Of a DNA stretch of 64,000 nucleotides, positions 1-7,651 are shown piece by piece. Each line of letters starts with the position of its first letter. Position 1 is the stretch's first letter. The notes below the pieces were generated by a model. It ran no database searches. It saw only the letters and a list, made by a program, of their open reading frames with translations, and was not told the DNA's origin. Source of the DNA: CAZCTC01 sp964501335. GTDB lineage: Bacteria > Chloroflexota > Anaerolineae > B4-G1 > SLSP01. The stretch spans positions 62,001 through 126,000 of the forward strand of contig CAZCTC010000003.1 in assembly GCA_964501335.1 (NCBI GenBank), given 5' to 3'. Position numbers and translations under genes: made by a program.

Positions 1-683
1 GGGAAGCCTTTATGCACGATAAATTTGTGGTGATCGATAAAGAGCAGGTGTGGACCGGTTCCTGGAATCTGACGGTCAATTGTACCTATCGGAACAACAA
101 CAATGCGATTGTGATTTATTCGCCGGAACTGGCGGGGAATTACAGCGCCGAATTTGAAGAAATGTTCTCCGGAAAAAAGTTCGGTACCAGTGAAGGGCCC
201 GGATCGATGCACAAGCGGGTTCGTTTGGGCAGTTTGCTGGTCGAAAACTATTTCGCGCCGGATGACGATGTGATGGCGCATATTTTATCGGCCGTCGATG
301 AGGCTAAGAAGAGCGTGCATTTCCTGGCCTTTTCATTGACCGATAATTCGCTGGCTAAAGCGTTGACGCGGAAGCGTAAAGCCGGCATCGAAGTGCGGGG
401 GGTGATCGAGTCGCGCAGCGCATTGACGATGGGGTCGGAGTTGACAACGCTGCGGCGGGCCGGTGTGGATGTGTTGCCCGACGGAAATTCGTATGCCATG
501 CATGATAAGGTTATTGTGATCGATGGGGAGATTGTGATTACGGGCTCTTTCAATTTTACAGAGAGCGCGCGCCAGGGGAACGATGAGAATATCTTGATTT
601 TGCATAGTACGGCGATTGCGCGAAAGTACGAAAAGGAATTTCAGACGATTTACGAGCAAGCGCAGGCGGCAAAATCTTCCTGA
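1..683 (+). CDS. Phospholipase D-like (HKD) protein, 5' end outside window
   Basis: The reading frame is open from the first base (first complete codon at 3), so the gene is cut by the window edge and only the last 226 or so residues are seen. Two HKD motifs (HxKxxxxD) are visible: one almost at the window edge (His at base 15, HDKFVVID, followed by TGSWNLT) and one near base 501 (HDKVIVID, followed by TGSFNFTES). Paired HKD motifs with a following GS-N-F/L-T element are the hallmark of the PLDc_2 fold, in which the two motifs form one active site for phosphodiester transfer. The substrate (phospholipid or nucleic acid) cannot be told from this part, and whether there is a signal peptide is unknown because the start is missing. 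The gene is followed directly by a dispersed repeat. The family is sure; the function is open. Confidence 0.85.
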   Translation, partial: EAFMHDKFVVIDKEQVWTGSWNLTVNCTYRNNNNAIVIYSPELAGNYSAEFEEMFSGKKFGTSEGPGSMHKRVRLGSLLVENYFAPDDDVMAHILSAVDEAKKSVHFLAFSLTDNSLAKALTRKRKAGIEVRGVIESRSALTMGSELTTLRRAGVDVLPDGNSYAMHDKVIVIDGEIVITGSFNFTESARQGNDENILILHSTAIARKYEKEFQTIYEQAQAAKSS

Positions 684-812
684 AAGGGTTTTTTGCCGGC
701 AGGAAATAATGCGCTGGATGGGAAGAGAGAGTTTTTTGTTTATATTTTTGCGCGCATAAGAATGCGCGCAAAAATATGGGCTTTTTCTCCCGCTTTTCGG
801 GGTTAACCGTGA
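684..812 (-). repeat. Composite palindromic repeat, copy 1
   Basis: Read on the minus strand this holds the same modules as the copies at 11301, 17229, 47597 and 53300. A G/A-rich box comes first (GGTTAACCCCGAAAAGCGGG, 809-790, then AGAAAAAG), then a perfect palindrome, then a box containing TCTTCCCATCCAGCGCAT. The palindrome stem is 742-757 with 762-777 (16 pairs, 4-base loop), and its arms read ATATTTTTGCGCGCAT. It starts right after the stop codon of the phospholipase D-like gene. Confidence 0.8.
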
Positions 813-832
813 AAATTGGGGTTTGAGGGAAT

Positions 833-863
833 AAAAAACGGCTCTTTTCAGAGCCGTTTTTTT
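833..863 (-). terminator. Rho-independent terminator of tRNA-His
   Basis: A stem of ACGGCTC with GAGCCGT is flanked by A-runs and T-runs on both sides, so read on the minus strand the hairpin ends in a run of T directly downstream of the tRNA. It is symmetric and could also stop transcription coming from the plus strand. Confidence 0.8.
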
Positions 864-867
864 GTGG

Positions 868-941
868 GGTGGATGATGGGATTCGAACCCACAGTTTCCT
901 GAGCCACAGTCAGGTGCCTTAACCATTAGGCCACACCCACC
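868..941 (-). tRNA. tRNA-His (anticodon GTG)
   Basis: The minus strand folds as a complete cloverleaf. The acceptor stem starts GGTGGGT and pairs with ATCCACC, the T-loop contains GGTTCGAATCC, and the anticodon loop CTGTGGC sits between CCTGA and TCAGG, giving anticodon GTG (His). The extra 5' G pairs with a discriminator C, as expected for tRNA-His (G-1:C73). Bases 865-867 encode the 3' CCA. A terminator hairpin follows at 833-863. Confidence 0.97.
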
Positions 942-1016
942 ACGTCTTTACGAGGTGGATTTTATCATAAAGTCGGATTTTGGCAAGTTAGAATTTTTCA
1001 GGGTCTATAAATTTAC

Positions 1017-2297
1017 TTAGCGATTCTGAGCACCCGTGGCTCCGCCGGCGCCTTGCTGGGCAAAGGGGTTCCCGATGGGCAGCAGGATATGAATGGTGCT
1101 GCCGGGAAGGCGGGCTTCGTCATAACCGGTGCTTTCCGCCCAGATCTTGCCGCCGTGTGCTTCCACGATGCCTTTCGAGACCGCCAGCCCCAATCCCAGG
1201 CCACCGCCCTTGAAGGCGGTTTTGCTGGAGCGGTGGAGCGCCACGTCTTCGATCACATAGAAGCGGTCAAAGATGTGCCCCAGTTCATCGGGAGGGATGC
1301 CGACACCGGTGTCCTTGATCCAGAGATGCACCGATTGTTCGATCTGTTCCGCGTCGATGGTCACCGTCCCGCCGTCGGGGGTATATTTGATGGCATTGCT
1401 GACCACATTCCAGAGCGCCTGATGGAGCCGGCGGGGATCGCCTTCGATGATGGGGACTTTACGCAGGCCGGCGCCCAACTCAAAGACGAGCTGGCGTTGC
1501 GGGCCGAAACTGCGCAGGTTGTGCAGGACGGATTGGACGACTGAGTTGAAGAAGACGGGCTCACGGGCCAGGTCCAGCCGGTTGGCATCGATCATCGAGA
1601 CATTGAGGATATCCTGGATGACCTGACTGAGCCGTTCGACGGCGTCGGAGACCTTTTTCAGCAGATGGCGGGCGGAGCCTTCGGTATCGACATTGCCGGG
1701 AATGGCCGGGTTGGAGAGAAGGATTTGAACGTAACCGTAGATGACGGTGAGGGGGGTACGCAGTTCATGTCCGGCCAGGATCACGAAGTCGGACTTCATC
1801 TTTTCCACGCGCTGCAACTCGGTATTGGCCTTCTCCAGTTCGCGGACTTTTTCTTCCAGACGGGTCACCAACCGCTGGTTATATTCCAGCAGATATTCGG
1901 CTTTTTCTTCGGCGGAGGCCACCTGATCGCGTTGTCCTACCAGATAGGCTTTCACCTGTTCCGGAAACTGATCGACATCGATGGGTTTGGCGATATAGCC
2001 GTTGCATCCGGCAACCAGCGCGCGCTCCCGATCTCCCCGCAGCGTAGCGGCGGTCACGGCGACGATGGGGACCCGCTCCAGGCCTTCGGTATTACGAAGT
2101 CGGGTGGTGACTTCGTAACCGTCCAGCCCGCTGATGTTGATATCCATCAAAATCAGATCGGGTTTTTCTCTACGAGCCGTTTCAATGGCCGAGATGCCGC
2201 TGTCAGCGATAGTCACATCGAAATCTTCGGCCATCAGAATACGCTGTACCAGGCGCTGGCTGGAAGGATCATCTTCGACATAGAGAATTTTGGTCAT
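1017..2297 (-). CDS. Receiver-histidine kinase (REC-HisKA-HATPase)
   Basis: This 426-residue soluble protein has an N-terminal receiver domain (E8/D9/D10 acidic pocket, phospho-Asp D52 in LILMDINI, Lys104 in IAKP), then a coiled-coil linker (about 125-168), a HisKA dimerisation domain with phospho-His H177 in GHELRTPLT, and an HATPase domain with NVVSNAIKYTP, DTGVGIPPDE, FDRFY and GGGLGLGLAVSKGIVEAHGG boxes. No membrane segment is seen, so it is probably a cytoplasmic relay kinase that takes input through its receiver. Its ATG overlaps the stop of the upstream threonine synthase-receiver gene by four bases, so the two are translationally coupled. It probably exchanges phosphate with that gene's receiver domain, though this is inferred from position only. 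Confidence 0.93.
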   Translation of the reverse strand: MTKILYVEDDPSSQRLVQRILMAEDFDVTIADSGISAIETARREKPDLILMDINISGLDGYEVTTRLRNTEGLERVPIVAVTAATLRGDRERALVAGCNGYIAKPIDVDQFPEQVKAYLVGQRDQVASAEEKAEYLLEYNQRLVTRLEEKVRELEKANTELQRVEKMKSDFVILAGHELRTPLTVIYGYVQILLSNPAIPGNVDTEGSARHLLKKVSDAVERLSQVIQDILNVSMIDANRLDLAREPVFFNSVVQSVLHNLRSFGPQRQLVFELGAGLRKVPIIEGDPRRLHQALWNVVSNAIKYTPDGGTVTIDAEQIEQSVHLWIKDTGVGIPPDELGHIFDRFYVIEDVALHRSSKTAFKGGGLGLGLAVSKGIVEAHGGKIWAESTGYDEARLPGSTIHILLPIGNPFAQQGAGGATGAQNR

Positions 2298-4021
2298 GCT
2301 TCTTCTCCTTTTTCCTTGCCCAACAGAGCGTTAATCCCTTCCAGTAGATCTTCGTCCATAAAAGATCCTTTTTGCAGAAGCATTTTGATCTGCCCCTGGA
2401 GCCGCCGGCGTTCAGCGGCGCTAAGCTCTTTGGCGGTGATAACGATGACCGGCAAATCTTTCAGCTCGTCGTCGGCTTTTAGATGATCCAGGACGGCGAA
2501 GCCGTCCATATCGGGCATCATCAAGTCGAGCAACACCAGATCGGGACGGGTGGCTTTGATTTTGGCCAGCCCCTCGGTGCCGGTGTTGGCTTCGTCGATT
2601 TGAAATTCCCCGCGAGTTTGTAAAATCCGCCGCAACAGCCGGGCCGCTTCCGGGTTGTCTTCAACAATGACTATCCGGTGGACCCGTTCATCCAATTGTT
2701 CGATGGCGCCCAGGATATCTTCCGAGGCCGGCTCGCGAGCCGGGACGGAAGGCGTGGAAGAGGCTGCGGCGACCGCCGGTACAATTTTAAGCCAATCTTT
2801 TTCCAGCACGAACTTTTCAACGGGGAAGGTATGCCCGGAGCAGTTGACAATCACCAGCTCATGGCGGCGAATGATTCCTTTGCCCAACAGTTTGAAAAGT
2901 CCGGCGAAGGCGGCGGCGGCGGCCGGCTCCATGGAAAGCCCTTCCATTTTGGCCAGCACCTGCAACGCCCGGAAGATTTCTTCATCGGTGACTTCTTCAA
3001 AAGCGCCACCGTTTTGTTTGATTGTTTTATAGAGATAATTATAGGCCGGTCCCGGCGTTCCGGTAGCGATGGTAATGACGCGGGTGGTGGGGTTGTTGAC
3101 GGTGTCGGCTTGGGGCTGATCATTTTGAAAAGCCCGGACCATAGGAGCGCAACCTGTGGCCTGGATCAGGGCCATCTTGGGCATTCGATCGACCAGTCCC
3201 ATCTGGTAGAGTTCCTGGTAGCCTTTCCAGAAGCCGACCGGGCCGAGGCCGCCGCTGACGGCCTGGACATACCAGTCAGGGGCGCGCCAGGGTACGCCGG
3301 GTTTGGGAGGGCCGAACTCTTCCGCAAGTTGTTCGGCGATCTCAAAAGCCATCGTTTTCATGCTTTCACGGGTTCCGATATCCCGAATGCCGCGATCGGC
3401 CAGGATGGCTTTATGGGTAGAGAAGCGAGTGGCGACCTTTTTGGTAATGTCGTAGGTCCCGGTCACTTTGACAACTTCGCTGCCATAGATGGCAATTTCA
3501 CGCATCTTTTCGGGGGGGACCAGGCTGGGCAGGAAGGTCCAGAGTTTGATGCCTGCGTGGGCGGAATAGGCGGAGTAGGAGATAGCCACATTTCCTGTGG
3601 AGGCGACGACGAGTTCTCGGACGCCGGATTCTTTCAGCAAAGAGATGACCAGCGCGGCCTGACGATCTTTAAAGGAATTGGTGGGATTCTGACGTTCGTC
3701 TTTAATCAACAGATTGGGCGTGCCCATCATCATGCCCAGGTTGCGGGCACGCAACAGTGGCGTGCCGCCTTCGCCCATGGTGATCAGAAATTCGTTATTC
3801 AGTAAGGGTAGTAGTTCCCGGTAGCGCCACATTTTGAAGGGACGCTGTCGCAAAATTTCAGGCCAGAGACGGCCGACCCGGGTATAATTGTAGCGGGCTT
3901 CAACCCACTCCCCACCGCATTGCGGACAGGCCGGTGTTGGAATCCGGTAAGGTTGTTGATGGCCGCAGGCAATGCATTCCAGGGTGATTTCCATTGGAAT
4001 GGCGGGAAGGATGGATGGCAT
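2294..4021 (-). CDS. Threonine synthase-like PLP enzyme fused to a receiver domain
   Basis: The first 425 or so residues of this 575-residue protein match the threonine synthase fold. A zinc ribbon (C16, C19, C32, C35) is followed by a fold-type II PLP domain with Schiff-base Lys118 in NPTNSFKDR and the phosphate-binding STGNVA loop. Threonine synthase converts O-phosphohomoserine to threonine, but the paralogous family is broad, so the substrate is not proven. After a proline/alanine-rich linker (about 420-445), residues 448-570 form a complete CheY-like receiver: IVIVEDN acidic pocket, phospho-Asp in LVLLDLMMPDMDG, Thr in VIVITA and Lys in LLQKGSF. This fusion is unusual. The next gene is a histidine kinase overlapping it by four bases. 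The start at 4021 precedes the zinc ribbon; an ATG at 3994 is an alternative. The fold is certain and the exact reaction is not. Confidence 0.88.
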   Translation of the reverse strand: MPSILPAIPMEITLECIACGHQQPYRIPTPACPQCGGEWVEARYNYTRVGRLWPEILRQRPFKMWRYRELLPLLNNEFLITMGEGGTPLLRARNLGMMMGTPNLLIKDERQNPTNSFKDRQAALVISLLKESGVRELVVASTGNVAISYSAYSAHAGIKLWTFLPSLVPPEKMREIAIYGSEVVKVTGTYDITKKVATRFSTHKAILADRGIRDIGTRESMKTMAFEIAEQLAEEFGPPKPGVPWRAPDWYVQAVSGGLGPVGFWKGYQELYQMGLVDRMPKMALIQATGCAPMVRAFQNDQPQADTVNNPTTRVITIATGTPGPAYNYLYKTIKQNGGAFEEVTDEEIFRALQVLAKMEGLSMEPAAAAAFAGLFKLLGKGIIRRHELVIVNCSGHTFPVEKFVLEKDWLKIVPAVAAASSTPSVPAREPASEDILGAIEQLDERVHRIVIVEDNPEAARLLRRILQTRGEFQIDEANTGTEGLAKIKATRPDLVLLDLMMPDMDGFAVLDHLKADDELKDLPVIVITAKELSAAERRRLQGQIKMLLQKGSFMDEDLLEGINALLGKEKGEEA

Positions 4022-4150
4022 ATTTCTTCACTCTTTATCTGTTGAGATAGCTTTGATCCAGTGGGATAAGATCCCAATGCAAGTCGCAAAAATACCCTAT
4101 AAGCTTATCATAACTTACCAGAACCACAAGTGATTTATGTTGGATTTGCT

Positions 4151-4174
4151 CTAACATGGGAGATCTCATGTTAG
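4151..4174. promoter_or_regulatory. Operator-like inverted repeat
   Basis: Half-sites CTAACATG (4151-4158) and CATGTTAG (4167-4174) are exact reverse complements around an 8-base centre containing AGATCT. The whole 24 bases match their own reverse complement at 10 of 12 positions per half. This is the size and symmetry of a dimeric repressor site. It sits between two divergent signalling transcription units. The binding protein is unknown. Confidence 0.5.
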
Positions 4175-4289
4175 CATCCCGCAAAAGGCTTTTGTTCGGC
4201 CGGGATCGACGCGCGGGAGAGGGGGAGAAGAGTTTCTGGTTACAGAAAGAGCGAAGACCGGGATGAAAAAAACGAATTTGTAGAAAAGT

Positions 4290-4317
4290 TTGCCTTTTCC
4301 CTTGAAATCCTTATAAT
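4290..4317 (+). promoter_or_regulatory. Sigma70-type promoter for the kinase operon
   Basis: TTGCCT (4290-4295), a 16-base spacer and TATAAT (4312-4317). The same -35 (TTGCCT) recurs in the promoter at 21014. The predicted transcript starts near 4324 and carries a leader of about 180 bases. Confidence 0.55.
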
Positions 4318-4503
4318 CAAGCTAGTGTTTGGGAATGGTTGTATTTAAGAGTGGATTGTTATGTCACCCCGTATTTACAGTACAAAAATCCTATTGTTAC
4401 CTTTAGGGGATTGCTGTAGGATGAAAAATGGGGTGTTTTCCGTTGGAAATGTTGGACTCAACAATCCAATCTGGGAATTTTTCTCTACGGGCAAGGAATA
4501 ATC

Positions 4504-6618
4504 ATGGAGAACCCTAAAGACGAATCGACTCGGGATTCGACTAATAACTCTCAACCTAATCTGGAAACTCGCCGGATCGGCCTTTCACAACGGCTACGGC
4601 GACCCCTTTCAATGGAATCCAATTTGCCTCCGGATGCCACTCCGGAGGTGGCGCCGGCTCCCGATGCCGGGGCCGGGGCCACGCGATTGGTTCAGCCTCT
4701 TTCCAATGTTCCGGTTCAGCCCCAACCGCAAGCTGCGCCGGCTGCGGCTCCCACTCAGGGTGGAAAGGCTTCTGCCCGTGATGGGTTGTTGACGGAAGGG
4801 ACCGTGCTGCAGGAACGGTATAAGGTGTTGGGCGTGATTGGGGTCGGCGGGATGGGGGCGGTTTACAAAACCCAGGACCTCCGGTTTCCCAATGTCGTGC
4901 GGTTGTGCGCTATTAAAGAAATGGTTAACACGGCCACCGATCCTCAGGTGCGCCAGATGATCGTCCATAATTTTGAACGCGAGGCCAGCATTCTGGCCAC
5001 GCTCAGTCACCCGGCCATTCCCCAGGTTTATGACTATTTCACAGAGGGCTCTCGCAGCTATCTGGCTCAGGAATATATCAATGGTAAGGATCTGGAAGCT
5101 TTGCTTTCAGAGACGGAGGGTTTCTTTTCCGAAGCGGCGGTGATTGAATGGGCCGCGCAGCTGTGCGATGTGCTTTCGGCGCTGCATAATCACAAGCCGC
5201 GGCCGATTATTTTCCGCGATCTCAAACCTTCCAATATTATGCTGGATGAGCACGAACGTATCCGTCTGGTAGACTTCGGAATTGCCAAGCTTTTCCAGAG
5301 CGGGGAACGCGGCACCATGATCGGGACGGAGGGCTATTCTCCACCGGAACAGTATCGTGGGGTGGCCGAGCCGCGGGGTGATATTTATGCTTTGGGTGCC
5401 ACGCTGCACCATTTGCTGAGCAAACAGGATCCTCGGTTGGAGCCGCCGTTCTCATTCCACGAACGGCCCATTCATAAAACCAATCCGACCATCTCTCGCG
5501 AGCTGGCCGAAGTGATCGATAAGGCGCTCTCCTACGACATCAATCAGCGCTGGGGCTCGATGGAAGAGTTCAAACGGGCGCTGTTGACGGTGCCCAGTGC
5601 CCGGACGCTGGGCGGCGGCAGCATGGGTCGTAAAGAGACGCAGGCCTTTGCCAGCACCGGCGCGATCAAACCACTCTGGCGGTTTGCCTGTGAAGATGAG
5701 GTGCGGGTCGCGGTCGGGTTCAACAACGGCGTGGTCTACGTTCCCTCTTACGACAACAATGTTTATGCGCTGGAAGCGCCGACCGGAAAGTTCGTCTGGA
5801 AATATCCGGCCGGCGGCGGAGTGGCGACGACGCCCTGCGTGATTGAGGATCTGGTGGTGTTTGGTTCCATCGACGGTTCGGTGCATGCGGTCGAAGCCCG
5901 CTCCGGCCGTGTTTCCTGGACGGCGAGCACGAAAGGCAAGATCTTCTCCTCCCCTTATGGAGAATTCGGCCATGTCTTTATCGGGTCCGATGATCGCAAT
6001 CTCTATGCGATTCATGCGCCTACCGGTCGGGTGGCCTGGACATATGCGGCCGATGGGGCGATTCGTACCCGTCCGTTGCTGCGGGAAAATATGATTATGT
6101 TTGCCTGTCAGGCCGGGATGGTCTATGCTTTAAGCCTGAACCGGACGATGCGCTGGCGGTTCCGGGCGCGCCGGGGCTTCCTTTCTTCTCCAGTGATTGC
6201 CAAGGATCTGCTCTTTATCGGTTCGCTGGATTGGAACATTTACGCCCTGGATTTGCGCTCCGGTTGGGCGGCCTGGCGCTATCGTACCGGCGGGGCGATC
6301 ATTTCCACGCCGGCGGTTTCAGAGAAACTGGTCCTGTTCGGGGCTGCCGACAGCTATTTCTATGCGCTCGATCTTGAGGAAGGTCGGCTGGTCTGGCGTT
6401 ATCAGGCTGAGGGGCAGATTACCGGCTCCCCCGTGGTTTCCGGCGACAGCGTGTATTTCGGGGGCGTGGACGGCAATCTGTACAACCTGGATGTGCGGAC
6501 GGGAGCATTGCGGTGGAAGTTTAAAACGGAAGGTTCAATCACGGCGACGCCTGTGATTGTGGATGGGGTAATTTACATCGGCTCGGCAGACCGCTACATG
6601 TACGCGATTCCAGCATGA
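4504..6618 (+). CDS. Ser/Thr protein kinase with C-terminal PQQ-type beta-propeller
   Basis: This 704-residue protein has a low-complexity Pro/Ala/Gln-rich N-terminus (1-95), a Hanks-type kinase domain (about 105-370) and a C-terminal propeller (about 390-704). Kinase motifs are the Gly-rich loop GVGGMGAVY (113-121), Lys138 in CAIKEM, DFG at 257-259 and GTEGYSPPEQY in the activation segment. The catalytic loop reads FRDLKPSN, with Phe237 where HRD has His; the catalytic Asp239 is kept. About seven repeats of the form ALxxxTGxxxWxY follow, as in PQQ/BamB-like propellers, and probably sense a ligand or bind a partner. No membrane segment is visible, so it is expected in the cytoplasm. It is the first gene of the signalling operon. 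AAGGA precedes the ATG, and its stop overlaps the start of the PP2C gene (ATGA). Confidence 0.92.
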   Translation: MENPKDESTRDSTNNSQPNLETRRIGLSQRLRRPLSMESNLPPDATPEVAPAPDAGAGATRLVQPLSNVPVQPQPQAAPAAAPTQGGKASARDGLLTEGTVLQERYKVLGVIGVGGMGAVYKTQDLRFPNVVRLCAIKEMVNTATDPQVRQMIVHNFEREASILATLSHPAIPQVYDYFTEGSRSYLAQEYINGKDLEALLSETEGFFSEAAVIEWAAQLCDVLSALHNHKPRPIIFRDLKPSNIMLDEHERIRLVDFGIAKLFQSGERGTMIGTEGYSPPEQYRGVAEPRGDIYALGATLHHLLSKQDPRLEPPFSFHERPIHKTNPTISRELAEVIDKALSYDINQRWGSMEEFKRALLTVPSARTLGGGSMGRKETQAFASTGAIKPLWRFACEDEVRVAVGFNNGVVYVPSYDNNVYALEAPTGKFVWKYPAGGGVATTPCVIEDLVVFGSIDGSVHAVEARSGRVSWTASTKGKIFSSPYGEFGHVFIGSDDRNLYAIHAPTGRVAWTYAADGAIRTRPLLRENMIMFACQAGMVYALSLNRTMRWRFRARRGFLSSPVIAKDLLFIGSLDWNIYALDLRSGWAAWRYRTGGAIISTPAVSEKLVLFGAADSYFYALDLEEGRLVWRYQAEGQITGSPVVSGDSVYFGGVDGNLYNLDVRTGALRWKFKTEGSITATPVIVDGVIYIGSADRYMYAIPA

Positions 6619-7643
6619 GCAACGAAGGGGACGGTATGAGCAATCATTGGTGGACCCGGCTTTTCGCTCGCCTGTTTGGAGGCCGGGAAAACCGGCCGAT
6701 TTCTTCAACGTCAGTGTCTTCTGTGGAGGCTGCGGCAATTGCCGAACCTGAGCCGGCTGTGCCGGAGATGTTGGCCGTCATTCCGGGGGTAGAAGAAGCG
6801 GCACGGCCGATTTCTTTTACTCCGGCGGAACCTTTCGGGGATGACGATAACGGTCCTGCTTTTGTGCGCCTGGGCTGGAAGACGGATGTCGGCCGGGCCC
6901 GGGGCCATAATGAGGATGCTTTGTTTGTTTTCCTGGGAGAACAGGGCGGCAATCCGACGGTCGCGCCGTTTGTTTTGGCGGTGATGGCCGACGGGATGGG
7001 GGGGCATCAAGGCGGCGAAATTGCCAGCGCGCTGGCGAGCCGAATTGTAGGACAGCAGCTTATTTCACAGGTCTATCTGCCGATGTTGCGGGGCGAAGAA
7101 CGTGCAGCCGAGCAACCGTCGTTGACTGAAGTTCTCAAGCAGTCGATCTCTCAGGCCAATTATGCTATTTTGCAAACGCTGCCGGGAAGCGGAACCACGG
7201 TGACCTGTGCCATGATGATTGGAGATCGGTTATTGATCGGCCATGTGGGAGACAGCCGGGCTTACCTGATCCGCGGGGATGAGGAATTCCGGCAACTGAC
7301 CCACGATCATTCCCTGGTGCAACGGCTGGTCGAGATGGGGCAATTGAGCCCGGAAGAAGCGGCCGTTCACCCGCAGCGGAATGTGTTGTATCGGGCGGTC
7401 GGGCAGGGCGGGGCGATGGATGTGGATGTGGTGACGCATCTCTGTCATCCCGGGGAACAGTTGTTGTTGTGCAGTGACGGCCTTTGGGAGATGATTTCCG
7501 CTGAAGAGATTCAGCAGATCGTGATCCAGGCCGGGACTCCGCAGGTAGCCTGCAATCGTTTAATTGATGCGGCCAATGCGGCGGGCGGGCACGACAATAT
7601 TACGGCTATTTTGGTTGAAGTTCAGCAAATCCAGGTTCCATAG
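6615..7643 (+). CDS. PP2C-family Ser/Thr protein phosphatase
   Basis: This 342-residue protein has a variable, acidic and proline-containing N-terminal stretch of about 85 residues and then a full bacterial PP2C/PPM domain: TDVGRARGHNEDA, VMADGMGGHQGGE, GTTVTCAM, IGHVGDSRAYLI, LTHDHSLVQRLVEMG, LLLCSDGLWEM and GGHDNITAILV. The Asp residues of ADGMGG, CSDG and HDN are the metal ligands of the family. It removes phosphate from Ser/Thr and probably resets the substrates of the upstream kinase, with which it overlaps by four bases. An internal ATG at 6636 is a possible alternative start, but the ATGA coupling favours 6615. Confidence 0.93.
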   Translation: MSNEGDGMSNHWWTRLFARLFGGRENRPISSTSVSSVEAAAIAEPEPAVPEMLAVIPGVEEAARPISFTPAEPFGDDDNGPAFVRLGWKTDVGRARGHNEDALFVFLGEQGGNPTVAPFVLAVMADGMGGHQGGEIASALASRIVGQQLISQVYLPMLRGEERAAEQPSLTEVLKQSISQANYAILQTLPGSGTTVTCAMMIGDRLLIGHVGDSRAYLIRGDEEFRQLTHDHSLVQRLVEMGQLSPEEAAVHPQRNVLYRAVGQGGAMDVDVVTHLCHPGEQLLLCSDGLWEMISAEEIQQIVIQAGTPQVACNRLIDAANAAGGHDNITAILVEVQQIQVP

Positions 7644-7651
7644 AGTAGCCC

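Larger units (their letters stand above)
4022..4503. other. Divergent intergenic region
   Basis: These 482 bases separate the minus-strand threonine synthase-receiver gene from the plus-strand kinase operon. No reading frame looks coding. The region holds a 24-base operator-like dyad at 4151-4174 and a sigma70-type promoter at 4290-4317 facing the kinase operon. The long leader (about 180 bases from that promoter to the kinase ATG) shows no hairpin that I could identify with confidence. Confidence 0.6.

Noticed and set aside
1665..2486. A 273-codon plus-strand frame
   Set aside because: It is antisense to the receiver-histidine kinase and the end of the threonine synthase-receiver gene and resembles no protein.
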